Of a stretch of DNA of 64,000 nucleotides, positions 17,742-26,578 are shown piece by piece; the first letter of the stretch is position 1, and each line of letters opens with the position of its first letter. The DNA comes from Microbulbifer sp. MKSA007 (GTDB taxonomy: Bacteria; Pseudomonadota; Gammaproteobacteria; Pseudomonadales; Cellvibrionaceae). A model generated the notes under the pieces. The model made no database searches and was not told the origin of the DNA. It saw only the letters and a program-made list of their open reading frames with translations. Where the stretch lies: the NCBI GenBank assembly GCA_032615215.1, contig CP128431.1:1-64000 (forward strand), given 5' to 3'. A program made the translations under genes and the position numbers.

Positions 17742-18127
17742 TTTTGAGCGCGCGCGAAGGCTGAGCCTTTTTCTTTAACAAGCCCCCATTTGAGGAATGT
17801 TTTGCACCTCTGGCTTTCCCTAGCATGGCCTCAGGCTGATTACATTTTCTAAGCAATCACTGTGTTTCGTGGCCATAATGCAGGTCACACATCAGCCGAT
17901 TTATTCTGAGCTTGGGTAAGTTCAGTGAAGAGATGATGCGGGCACGGCCAAGGCCATAGCTGACCTCTTCGATAGAGCCGCCCAAACCAGATTCAGCATT
18001 GATTTAACAGTTATGGGGGGAAGGGAATACTCGAATGTATAGTTCGTAACTTATTGTATTTATATTTGAAATTCATACCAAGCAGAGATGACGATTAAAC
18101 CAGAATCTAATCTAAATCGTTTGCTTT

Positions 18128-18165
18128 AAAACAGCTCGCAAGCCTCCATCGCGAGCTGTTTTTTT
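18128..18165. terminator. Bidirectional Rho-independent terminator
   Basis: AAAACAGCTCGC and GCGAGCTGTTTT pair around an 11-nt loop. Seven T residues follow on the plus strand and four on the minus strand. It lies just past the 3' end of the MFS gene, so it probably terminates that minus-strand transcript. The longer plus-strand T-tract hints at a transcript arriving from 17.7-18.1 kb. Confidence 0.8.
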
Positions 18166-18185
18166 GTTTCACAAAGCGCAGTTGA

Positions 18186-19382
18186 TTAAGCTGCTTTGTC
18201 GGCGGCAAGGGTGAGGGAGGCCTGATCGTTTTGGGCGCGGCGCAGGGCCATGGTGGCTTCCAGGGCGGCGAGGGCAACGATGAGGTAGAGCAGCGGGGCC
18301 GTGCCTAGTTCCACGATCATCCAACCTGCAATCAGCGGAAATCCGAAGATGCCGATGAAGTAAGTCAGCGCGAACAGCTGCAAGGTTTGCGGCACCAGAT
18401 CTTCCTGCGCATCATTGGCGGCCATAGCTGCCAGCACCGGATAAGACGCGCCGTATCCAACCCCAAACAGGATCGCGACCACGATATAGGCCGGAACGCT
18501 GGCGCCGGAAAACGCAAAGAGCAAGACGCTGCCAGCCATCACATATTGCAGGGCGGCGATGGTCATATAGGGCTGCGTACCGCCTTTGAACTTGGCCAGC
18601 ACCACACGGCAGATGACAACGGTGATGGTGTAGGCGAGGAAGAAGTGGGCGTAGTCGAGCCCTCTGGCATCTGCAAATACCGTCTGGAAGTTGTTCATGC
18701 CCGCAAACACGCTGGCTCCGAGGCACACCATGATAATCGGCAGAACTGCTTTGCCCTTCAAAATGCTGCCCACATAGCCAAGGCTGAGGCGGGATCTGGC
18801 CTCCGGCCCCGGATTGATGGCATGTTGGCGCACTGGCCCAACCAACACAAAAAACAGCAGGGCACTGAGAACACACAGGCCGGAGGTGATGAGAAACGCA
18901 TCCGCAATGGTGCCACCTGCGGCTTCAATCTGGGATGCCATGACAGGCGAGAGCCCGAAGCCGGCCATCAGAACCACCGAGTGCAAGGCGAAGTAACGGA
19001 TACGCTCGTCCGCCGTGACGAGCCGGGTTAGAACAACAGGGGCCAATGCATAGGTGAGGCCCCACCCCGCACCCAGCAACAAGCTGGCGAGAACGACCAT
19101 TGCGTTCACTCCATCCGCCACAGCAAACAGCGCAAGAGCGGCGGCGATGGCAAGGCAGGCGAGCCCGAGGGTGATCACGCGGCCAAACCAGTCTGACAGA
19201 TGCCCGGAGAAGTACACGGCGATCAACGTGGAAACGGTCGCCACCAGCAGGATGAGGCCGACGGCTTTCTCATTGGCACCGAATGTGGCGAACAGCCGTG
19301 GGAGCATGAAGGTCAGGCCGTAAGCTCCCGCTTGCAGCAGCACGGCCAGTAAGTAAACGACAAATGTCAGAGTGCGAGACAT
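18186..19382 (-). CDS. MFS transporter
   Basis: A 398-residue inner-membrane protein with about 12 hydrophobic helices. The loop between helices 2 and 3 (SGHLSDWFGRVITLGLA) is the MFS motif A (G-x-L-x-D-x-x-G-R), which fixes the family. The start at 19382 (MSRTLTFVVYLLA) has GAGG upstream; a further ATG 15 nt earlier has no advantage. It stands alone between the 18.13 kb terminator and a 360-nt gap. Substrate cannot be inferred; drug or sugar efflux and metabolite uptake are all possible. Confidence 0.85.
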   Translation of the reverse strand: MSRTLTFVVYLLAVLLQAGAYGLTFMLPRLFATFGANEKAVGLILLVATVSTLIAVYFSGHLSDWFGRVITLGLACLAIAAALALFAVADGVNAMVVLASLLLGAGWGLTYALAPVVLTRLVTADERIRYFALHSVVLMAGFGLSPVMASQIEAAGGTIADAFLITSGLCVLSALLFFVLVGPVRQHAINPGPEARSRLSLGYVGSILKGKAVLPIIMVCLGASVFAGMNNFQTVFADARGLDYAHFFLAYTITVVICRVVLAKFKGGTQPYMTIAALQYVMAGSVLLFAFSGASVPAYIVVAILFGVGYGASYPVLAAMAANDAQEDLVPQTLQLFALTYFIGIFGFPLIAGWMIVELGTAPLLYLIVALAALEATMALRRAQNDQASLTLAADKAA

Positions 19383-19741
19383 GCGCGGGCACCTCAAATA
19401 ATCGTGTTTGAAAAGCAGGCGCTGATCAAACTCACTTGATCTGAGCCACCTTTGCTTCTGGCAGGCACACTAAGAGCTCGATTGGCACTTCGAAAGAACC
19501 AGTAAATGTAAATACTGAGGGACCAGTTAGACTGATCGTTTATCACCTCCACGCGCGCACCTCATGCAATAACTCTTATATTGCAATGAGTTACCATCAT
19601 ATCGCTCGACGTGTTCCAGTTACCCTGAGATTTTATCGATTCCATTGACGCACCGTTCGCCCTGAAACCATCCCGTTATTTGGGAAAACCGCAGAGTACT
19701 CCAGAATAAGAGCAGTCCCGGAAGTGACATGGAGCTCATGG
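19383..19741. other. Intergenic gap between divergent MFS and unknown helical protein genes
   Basis: About 360 nt holding the promoters of both divergent genes. A short inverted repeat TAACTC/GAGTTA occurs near 19568-19591. I see no gene or RNA here. Confidence 0.4.
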
Positions 19742-21364
19742 ATGCCTAAGACGAAGAAGGAACAAGACAAAACCTCCAGTGACCCGAAAGTGGTGAAGTG
19801 GATCAACGCGGTGTCAAAGCTCCTGCACATCAATCAGGAGGAAGCGAGTGCTAGGGGTGGTTCCAATGGTGATGATACGAACCACCTGGAAAGACCACAG
19901 GGCAACGGCATCTCACTGGAGCCTGATGTGCCTACTCAGGACACGACACCTCCTGAGACGCAGATCCTAGATCTCACACCAGAGATCAAAAAAGCACAGA
20001 CTAAGTTCGAGGCCTACAAAAAGCGCCGGAACATCTTCAAGGATGTGAATGATCTGGAGGTCTTCGACAAATTCGTCAAATCCACCGCAGAATTTCTGGA
20101 CAAGGCCAGCGACCTGAACAAGCAGCAAGATGTTTCCGGTGCTATCAACTCTTTGGACAATGCAACCCTGACGATGAAGGAAGTCGAAAAGATCTATGCC
20201 CGCGGTGTTGACTCTGCATGTATACTGCTACACCGAAAACAGGAACTGGCAGACATTCGAGCCCGTTTGAAGTTCCTCAACAGCTTTGATCTGGAAGGAT
20301 TTTCTGAACAACGACAGAGAGAAGCTCCTCGTTTCGCCGAGTTCGTCAAAACCAATGCAGATAAAGCAGAGGCACAGCTGAAAGCTGGTGAAATCAAAGC
20401 CAGCCGGGATACCTTTGTAACACTGCATACCTATCTGGATACGCTGGAGCGGATACTCAAGGAAAAACCATCAAAGGAAACTCAAAAGCCGCGCAAGGAA
20501 ATCACGGTTAAAGCTTATACCGGCGACAACTCGGTAGCTGGGGCACAGGAAATACTGACTGAACTGAATAGATTGTATGAGGAGCAGCGCAAGATCCCGT
20601 ACACGGATAAAGAAGCCTACGCACAGAGCAGGGAAAAAATAGCGGCTCAAAGAGAGTTGCTCAAAAACCCAGACCACCGGATCAACAATGCTGACCGTGA
20701 TGGAATCTTTACCCAGTTTGAGCCTCTGGGCGAGGATGGCAAGTCTGTTCTTGATAGCGGCGAATACGAGAAAGCCGGAAACAAGATCCACTTGAGCGTC
20801 CAGATGGGTCAGCTGGAGCAAGCCGGTAACGTTCTGACACCCCTTTTGCTCTCGCCAGATAATCCTTTCCTTTCGTTCAAAGTCACCAACATGGACGGAG
20901 CGGTGGCGGCCTTTAAAGATGATGAGAAGCAGTATTCTGCTGACACGCCTGAGGCCAAAGCCAAGCTGGCAGAGCAAAAAGCGTACTTCGATCGCGTCAC
21001 CCAGGGTGCACAGATCACGCTTTATCCGTACACCAAGGACACAAGTTATCCTGATGGCGCTGAGGACTTCGGCTTCTTTTTAAAACTGCTGGAACAGGAA
21101 CTTGCAGCCGCTGGCATTCAACCGGGCAAGAACCCGGATTCCGATGCCAGCCTCGAAGGTCTGAGCTTTGCAACCTTCCGTAATGAAGAAGGCTCACGCG
21201 GTGTTGGCGTGGATGATGAAGAGCAGCTCGAAGAAAACCGAAAAATGCTTCGGAGCAAGCCATTTTATCAGGCCCTCACCAACAAGGATTACAAGCCTGA
21301 AAAACCTGAAGAGAACCCACCATCTCAGCAAGACGAGCCAGAGAGTAGGAAGAGTGCCCGATAA
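19742..21364 (+). CDS. Large helical protein of unknown function
   Basis: A 540-residue, highly charged protein without signal peptide or membrane segment; I do not recognise the family. A short basic N-terminus (MPKTKKEQDK) and a Gly/Pro-rich linker to about residue 65 precede helical segments that look like degenerate copies of one unit built on 'A-x-x-x-L-x-x-G-[ED]': FLDKASDLNKQQDVSGAINS, DKAEAQLKAGEIKASRD and GKSVLDSGEYEKAGNKI. The C-terminus is Pro/Glu/Ser-rich and probably disordered. The ATG at 19742 has GGAG seven bases upstream; an earlier GTG (19724) is less likely. Its 3' end overlaps the convergent GT39 gene by 40 nt. Confidence 0.75.
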   Translation: MPKTKKEQDKTSSDPKVVKWINAVSKLLHINQEEASARGGSNGDDTNHLERPQGNGISLEPDVPTQDTTPPETQILDLTPEIKKAQTKFEAYKKRRNIFKDVNDLEVFDKFVKSTAEFLDKASDLNKQQDVSGAINSLDNATLTMKEVEKIYARGVDSACILLHRKQELADIRARLKFLNSFDLEGFSEQRQREAPRFAEFVKTNADKAEAQLKAGEIKASRDTFVTLHTYLDTLERILKEKPSKETQKPRKEITVKAYTGDNSVAGAQEILTELNRLYEEQRKIPYTDKEAYAQSREKIAAQRELLKNPDHRINNADRDGIFTQFEPLGEDGKSVLDSGEYEKAGNKIHLSVQMGQLEQAGNVLTPLLLSPDNPFLSFKVTNMDGAVAAFKDDEKQYSADTPEAKAKLAEQKAYFDRVTQGAQITLYPYTKDTSYPDGAEDFGFFLKLLEQELAAAGIQPGKNPDSDASLEGLSFATFRNEEGSRGVGVDDEEQLEENRKMLRSKPFYQALTNKDYKPEKPEENPPSQQDEPESRKSAR

Positions 21365-22854
21365 GGCATGCCACCTCGATTGATTGTTATCGGCTCGTGC
21401 TGGGTGATCTCACAGAATGATCCAGCGAGGGACGCACGAACGCGGTTCATGCGCGTTTCCCAGTCATCATAGGGCAGCAGGCCTGCCACAAGTACGTTGC
21501 TGTTTTGGGCTGGCTTCGGCAGGAGCCCGAAGTGGCGCGGGTCACTTCCCAGAACGCGCACATCCGCCAGCCTGCCAAGAGCATAGGATATCTTGGCACC
21601 ATCGATCCAGTTGAGGGTGTATAGCGGGGTTGGCTCCCCGTCCTGCAGCAGACCGCGGCTGATCAGAGCGTCCTTTGCATCAAACCAATCCATGGCACGA
21701 ATGGTCTCATCCCAACGTGGTGGAGGGGAGCCGAGTGGTCGTGTCAGAAGTCCTGTTTTGAAATGCAGCCCTCCAAGCACAACGACGGTCAGGATAAGAG
21801 CGGCTGACGCTATGAAGGCGCGTTTGGCAATGACAATGCCCGACGGCTTGAGCTTTGCAAACCAACTGCCCAAAAGCGGGAAGAGGAACAGGTATCCGGC
21901 CATGGGCCAGTGGGGTAGCGTGTTTCGGGAAAGCAAGGCGACTGCGTTGAACACAATGATTGGGAAAAGCGCGAGGCATAGGAAGTACCGGTCCGCCGCT
22001 GTTTTTTCTCCAGCACGGAAGAACCGCACCACAAGCCACAGGCACACGACCAGTGTCACGGGTTGCAGATAGGCCAGCTGCCCCAGAAGCATGCGCCCGG
22101 AGTTGAGAAGGTGGACGGGAAGGTCGAAACCGCTAGACGTCACCGAGCGGGAAAGCTGGAACCCGAATGACTGCCAGCCGTTCATGGCATTCCACCAGAT
22201 GACAGGGCTAAAGACCAGAAAAGCGACGGCACTGGCAATATAAGGGCCACGGGTGCGGAGGAGGGGGCGGAGCTCCCGGTCCGTGAGTAGGAACAGCAAG
22301 GCACCCACTCCAGTCAAAACTGCCATGTACTTGGAGAGCAGTGCCAAGCCAAATGCCAGTCCGACAGCAATCCAACGGGCATCGCTTATGTGGCGTGTGT
22401 TTGGGTTCAGAAGCGGGGTCAGCAGGCTGGCCGCAATCAGCAGAAAGAGCATCATCGGCCCATCGGGGACAATCCAGCTGCCTGCGGAGAGGAGAAAGAA
22501 CGGCGAGATGGAAAACCATGCAATCGCCCAGGCGCCAGCCTTTGCACCGTAAAAGCGGGAGGTCAGCTGATACAGCAGCAGGGTGGAGAGCACCGACATG
22601 GCGATGAAGGGAAAGCGGAGCACGAAGCCTGCTTCTGAGCCTGTCAGCCATGATGTTGCGTGAATGATCCAGAAGGTCAGCGGCGGGTGATCGAAATAGC
22701 TGAGAGAGGGATGGCGCGCTATGGCAACCATGTAGCTTTCATCCACGCCGAGACCAAGCAGGGCAGCGCCATAAAAACGGGCGAGGGTGGCAGCAAATAT
22801 TATAATGAAAACAACAATGGCAATACGGGCTGGTGTGACGGCTCTGTCAATCAT
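21325..22854 (-). CDS. GT39/ArnT-like membrane glycosyltransferase
   Basis: About 509 residues with many hydrophobic helices. GLGVDESYMVAIARHPSLSY and FDHPPLTFWIIHA carry the acidic Asp-Glu and the D-H-P-P-L motif of PMT_2 (GT39/GT83) enzymes, which move sugars from polyprenyl-phosphate donors to lipid A or proteins at the outer face of the inner membrane. The start at 22854 has GAGG six bases upstream; ATG 22866 is an alternative. No lipid A modification genes sit beside it, so the acceptor is unknown. Confidence 0.85.
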   Translation of the reverse strand: MIDRAVTPARIAIVVFIIIFAATLARFYGAALLGLGVDESYMVAIARHPSLSYFDHPPLTFWIIHATSWLTGSEAGFVLRFPFIAMSVLSTLLLYQLTSRFYGAKAGAWAIAWFSISPFFLLSAGSWIVPDGPMMLFLLIAASLLTPLLNPNTRHISDARWIAVGLAFGLALLSKYMAVLTGVGALLFLLTDRELRPLLRTRGPYIASAVAFLVFSPVIWWNAMNGWQSFGFQLSRSVTSSGFDLPVHLLNSGRMLLGQLAYLQPVTLVVCLWLVVRFFRAGEKTAADRYFLCLALFPIIVFNAVALLSRNTLPHWPMAGYLFLFPLLGSWFAKLKPSGIVIAKRAFIASAALILTVVVLGGLHFKTGLLTRPLGSPPPRWDETIRAMDWFDAKDALISRGLLQDGEPTPLYTLNWIDGAKISYALGRLADVRVLGSDPRHFGLLPKPAQNSNVLVAGLLPYDDWETRMNRVRASLAGSFCEITQHEPITINRGGMPYRALFLLSGSSC

Positions 22855-23087
22855 CAGCTGCCTCATGATCAGGTTACTTCGCTTTTTGTTATGATGAGGA
22901 TTAGAGAGTCTTGAGCAGCAGAACAGCGGAAACGCCAATGCAGTTTCCCTACGGTTCAGCAGCCTTCAGACAATCACTCCACCTCCAAAGCCCTTCTTCC
23001 TTATGAGCCTGAAGCTAACCTGAAAATCATGTAGTATTTTTATCAGTAAAACTGGGGTGCACAGCAGAGAAGCTGGCGAGCACGCAC

Positions 23088-23119
23088 AAAAAAGCCCGCG
23101 ACACAGTTGCATCGCGGGC
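23088..23119 (-). terminator. Rho-independent terminator of the fad operon
   Basis: On the minus strand GCCCGCGA pairs with TCGCGGGC around a 10-nt loop, followed by six T residues. It sits 23 nt past the stop of the fadB-like gene. Confidence 0.88.
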
Positions 23120-23141
23120 TTTTGGTTTAGATGGCTACAAC

Positions 23142-25289
23142 TCAGGCAGCGGCGAGTTTTTCGCTGCGCAGTTTGTTGAGCGCGCTTTCGGTCACTTCAA
23201 AGCGTGGGCCATACGCTGCAGCCAGTTCGTCAGCGCGTTTCTTGAAGGCATCAAGACCAACGCCGTGGATGAACTGGAGGGCACCGCCGGTGTGGGCCGG
23301 GAAGCCAATGGCGAAGATGGAGCCGATGTTGGCTTCCACTTCCGTGCGCAGCACGCCTTCATCCAGACAGCGCAGAGTCTCGATGGCCTGACGGTACATC
23401 ATGCGGTCTTCTGCATCTTGCATGGATACGTTCAGATCCCGCTCCTTGAACTGGGCAAGACCATCCCAGAGCTTCTTGGTGCCATCCTCGGCATACTCGT
23501 AGAAGCCACCGCCATAGTGACGACCACCACGGCCCATGTTCACCATGGACTGGCCAACCTTCACGTTGGAGCTGTCATCTGCCGGGAACCCGTTTTCAAC
23601 GCCTAGACGTGCATCTAGCGCGATGTGGGTCTCGTGGATCTTCTTGGTCAGCACCATGGAGACTTCGTCATGCACGGCCAGCGGGCCAACCGGCATGCCG
23701 ATTTTCCACGCAGCGCGTTCAATGGCAACCGGGCTCATGCCATCCCGCATAAGAGCCAGACCTTCATCCAGATAGGTGCCAAACACACGGCTGGTGAAGA
23801 AGCCACGCTTGTCGTTGACCACGATAGGCAGATAGCCGATCTGCTGCACGTAATCATAGGCCTTGCGTAGGGTCTCTTCGCTGGTTTTGTCGCCAACGAT
23901 GATCTCCACGATCTTCATCTTATCGACCGGCGAGAAGAAGTGCAGGCCGATAAAGCGGGTCGGATCCGGGCAGCTTTCTGCCAGAATGGAGATTGGCAGA
24001 GTGGACGTGTTGGAACCGTAGATGCCGGTGTCGGGCAGCTGCTTGTAGGTTTCAGGGATAACCTTCTCTTTCAAAGAGATATCCTCGAACACTGCCTCGA
24101 TGATGATGTCCGTGCCTGCAAAGGTCTCATCACTGTCCGTTGGCGTGATGCAGCTCAGCAGAGCGTCCTTCTTGGCTTCATCCATACGGCCACGTTTGAT
24201 GGCTTTGTCCGCCAGTTTGACGGAATAGCCTTTGCCTTTCTCAGCATTCTCAAGGCTCATGTCCTTCAGTGCAGTTGGCAGGCCGCGGCTGGCGTGTGCC
24301 CAGGCGATGCCTGAGCCCATCATGCCTGCACCAAGGATCGCAGAGCTTCCCGCTTTCCACGCATCCCCTTGTGGGCGGACTTTGCCAGACTTGATCGCCT
24401 GCATGCCAAAGAAGAAGGTGGTGATCGCAGCGCGAGCCTCAGTGGAGCGCAGCAGGGCTGCAAAACCGCGGCTTTCGTTGCGCAGCGCGCTGTCAAAACC
24501 CATGCGCATGGAGTTGACGGCAATGTCCATCACCTTTTCCGGTGCAGGCATCAGGCCGCGTGTTTTGTTGTACAGCATGGTTGGTGCCATGGCTGCCACC
24601 ATGCGCACATTGGCGCTGTCTGCATTGCCGCCCGGATAGCGGAAGCCTTTTTGGTCCCACGGCTGCGCGGCAGCCTCTGGGTTGGCTTTGATCCACGCTT
24701 TTGCAGCTGGGATCAGCTCTTCCGGTGTATCCACCAGCTCTTCCACCAGTCCGGCTTTCAGCGCCTTTTCCTGACGCAGCTGTTTGCCTTCAGCCAACAG
24801 AGGCAGAGCTGCTTCCAGACCCAGCTTGGCAGTGAGGCGCACCACGCCGCCAGCACCCGGCAACAGGCCAAGGGTTGCTTCTGGCAGGCCGACAACAGCC
24901 TTTGGTGAGTTGAGCAGAACGCGGTGGTTACAGGCAAGACAGATCTCAAAGCCACCACCAAGAGCCGCTCCATTGATGGCCGCAACCACTGGCACCGGCA
25001 GTTTTTCCAGCTGGCGCAGGGGGGCTTTCATCTCTTCCACGTAGGCAAAGATGTCTTCCGGGTCCATGCTGCCGTGAAGCATCTCTTCCAGATCACCACC
25101 CGCGAAGAAGGTCTTCTTAGCAGAGGCGATAACAACACCGGTGAGGCCGTCTTCAGCGGAGAGCTTGGCCATCAGCTCTTTCATGCCCTCAAACCAGGCG
25201 CGGGTCATGGTGTTTGCGGACTTGCCCTGTGAGTCAAACGTGATCGTAACAATGCCGCTGGCGTCTTTTTCGTAGATATATTCAGACAT
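23142..25289 (-). CDS. fadB: Multifunctional enoyl-CoA hydratase / 3-hydroxyacyl-CoA dehydrogenase
   Basis: A 715-residue beta-oxidation alpha subunit. The N-terminal crotonase domain (about 1-290) has KTFFAGGDLEEML and the oxyanion-hole segment AINGAALGGGFEICLACN. The NAD-binding dehydrogenase follows (SAILGAGMMGSGIAW, then GLHFFSPVDKMKIVEII, then NDKRGFFTSRVFGTYLDEG). The start at 25289 (MSEYIYEKD) has GGGGAAGA upstream. It lies 11 nt after the thiolase gene, the partner it needs for the hydration, oxidation and thiolysis steps. FadJ-type naming would be equally fair. Confidence 0.93.
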   Translation of the reverse strand: MSEYIYEKDASGIVTITFDSQGKSANTMTRAWFEGMKELMAKLSAEDGLTGVVIASAKKTFFAGGDLEEMLHGSMDPEDIFAYVEEMKAPLRQLEKLPVPVVAAINGAALGGGFEICLACNHRVLLNSPKAVVGLPEATLGLLPGAGGVVRLTAKLGLEAALPLLAEGKQLRQEKALKAGLVEELVDTPEELIPAAKAWIKANPEAAAQPWDQKGFRYPGGNADSANVRMVAAMAPTMLYNKTRGLMPAPEKVMDIAVNSMRMGFDSALRNESRGFAALLRSTEARAAITTFFFGMQAIKSGKVRPQGDAWKAGSSAILGAGMMGSGIAWAHASRGLPTALKDMSLENAEKGKGYSVKLADKAIKRGRMDEAKKDALLSCITPTDSDETFAGTDIIIEAVFEDISLKEKVIPETYKQLPDTGIYGSNTSTLPISILAESCPDPTRFIGLHFFSPVDKMKIVEIIVGDKTSEETLRKAYDYVQQIGYLPIVVNDKRGFFTSRVFGTYLDEGLALMRDGMSPVAIERAAWKIGMPVGPLAVHDEVSMVLTKKIHETHIALDARLGVENGFPADDSSNVKVGQSMVNMGRGGRHYGGGFYEYAEDGTKKLWDGLAQFKERDLNVSMQDAEDRMMYRQAIETLRCLDEGVLRTEVEANIGSIFAIGFPAHTGGALQFIHGVGLDAFKKRADELAAAYGPRFEVTESALNKLRSEKLAAA

Positions 25290-25300
25290 GGTCTTCCCCG

Positions 25301-26509
25301 TTATACGCGCTCGATGATGGACGCGATGCCCATGCCGCCGCCGACACACATGGTGATCAGCGCCCGCTTCTGGTTACGGCGCTCCAGTTCGTCGATCATG
25401 GTGGACACCAGCATGCCGCCGGTTGCGCCCAGTGGGTGACCCATGGCGATCGCACCACCAACAACGTTCAGCTTTTCATCTGGCACGTTGAGGTCCTTCT
25501 GTAGACGCATCATCACAGAGGCGAAGGCTTCGTTGATCTCAACCAGATCAATGTCATCGATGGTCAGGCCAGCCTTGGCGAGTGCCTTCTTGGAAGCTGG
25601 TCCCGGTCCGGTGAGCATGATGGTTGGGTCTGATGCTGTGACTGCTACTGAGAGCACGCGAGCGCGTGGGGTCAGGCCCATGTCCTTACCAACCTGTTCG
25701 CTGCCAAGCAGGATCAGCGAGGCCCCGTCCACGATGCCGGAAGAGTTGCCCGGTGTGTGGACGTGATTGATCTTTTCAACTTCAGGATAGCGGGCCAGTG
25801 CCACCGCATCAAAGCCCATGGCACCATGCTTTTCAAAACTCGGGCGCAGAGCACCCAGCGCCTGCATATCCGTGTTTGGCTTGATGAAGTCGTCTTTTTC
25901 CAGAACGATGATGCCGTTCTCATCCTTCACCGGCACAACGGACTTGTCGAACCAACCGTTATCACGGGCATGTGCTGCACGCTGCTGGCTGGCGACAGCG
26001 GCTGCATCCACATCATCGCGGCTCCAGCCCTCAATAGTGGCGATCAGGTCTGCACCGATCCCCTGTGGCACGAAGCCGGTAGCAAGCACAGTTTCAGGGT
26101 CTTCGCTGAACGGGCCACCATCGGTACCCATAGGCACGCGGCTCATGCTTTCATAGCCGCCTGCGCAGATCATGTCTTCCCAGCCGGATGCGATGCGCGC
26201 TGCGGCAGAGTTGAAGGTGTCCAGACCAGACGCACAGAAGCGGTTCACCTGCGCCCCCGCCACGGTCTGATCCCAGCCTGCTTTTTGCAAAGCGATCTTT
26301 GGCAGAACAGCGCCCTGTTCGCGCACTGGTGTCACACAGCCCATGACAACATCATCCACCCGGGAGGTGTCGAGGTCGTGCCGGCTTTGCATTTCATCCA
26401 GCAGTGTGGTCACCAGATTGATTGGTTTGACTTCGTTGAGGGACCCGTCCGGCTTTCCTTTGGAACGCGGAGTGCGGATCGCATCATAGACGTATGCTGT
26501 CGTCGCCAT
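25301..26509 (-). CDS. fadA: Acetyl-CoA acyltransferase (thiolase)
   Basis: A 402-residue thiolase that cleaves 3-ketoacyl-CoA with CoA. The catalytic residues are visible: Cys in VNRFCASGLDTFN, His in MGHPLGATGG and the second Cys in CVGGGMG near the end. Placement upstream of the fadB-like gene argues for degradative beta-oxidation rather than the biosynthetic (PhaA) role. It starts 69 nt after the acyl-CoA ligase. Confidence 0.93.
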   Translation of the reverse strand: MATTAYVYDAIRTPRSKGKPDGSLNEVKPINLVTTLLDEMQSRHDLDTSRVDDVVMGCVTPVREQGAVLPKIALQKAGWDQTVAGAQVNRFCASGLDTFNSAAARIASGWEDMICAGGYESMSRVPMGTDGGPFSEDPETVLATGFVPQGIGADLIATIEGWSRDDVDAAAVASQQRAAHARDNGWFDKSVVPVKDENGIIVLEKDDFIKPNTDMQALGALRPSFEKHGAMGFDAVALARYPEVEKINHVHTPGNSSGIVDGASLILLGSEQVGKDMGLTPRARVLSVAVTASDPTIMLTGPGPASKKALAKAGLTIDDIDLVEINEAFASVMMRLQKDLNVPDEKLNVVGGAIAMGHPLGATGGMLVSTMIDELERRNQKRALITMCVGGGMGIASIIERV

Positions 26510-26578
26510 GTTTATCTACCGTGTCTTATCTTGAAATAAGGGTTTAAGGCCGGGGCAACCGCGTCGCCCCGACTGAAC

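Noticed and set aside
25757..26539. Long plus-strand open frame opposite the thiolase gene
   Set aside because: Shadow of a conserved enzyme gene; no ribosome site and no recognisable motif.
26544..26576. GGGGC/GCCCC hairpin between the ligase and thiolase genes as a terminator
   Set aside because: No T-run on the minus strand and the genes act in one pathway, so termination here is unlikely.
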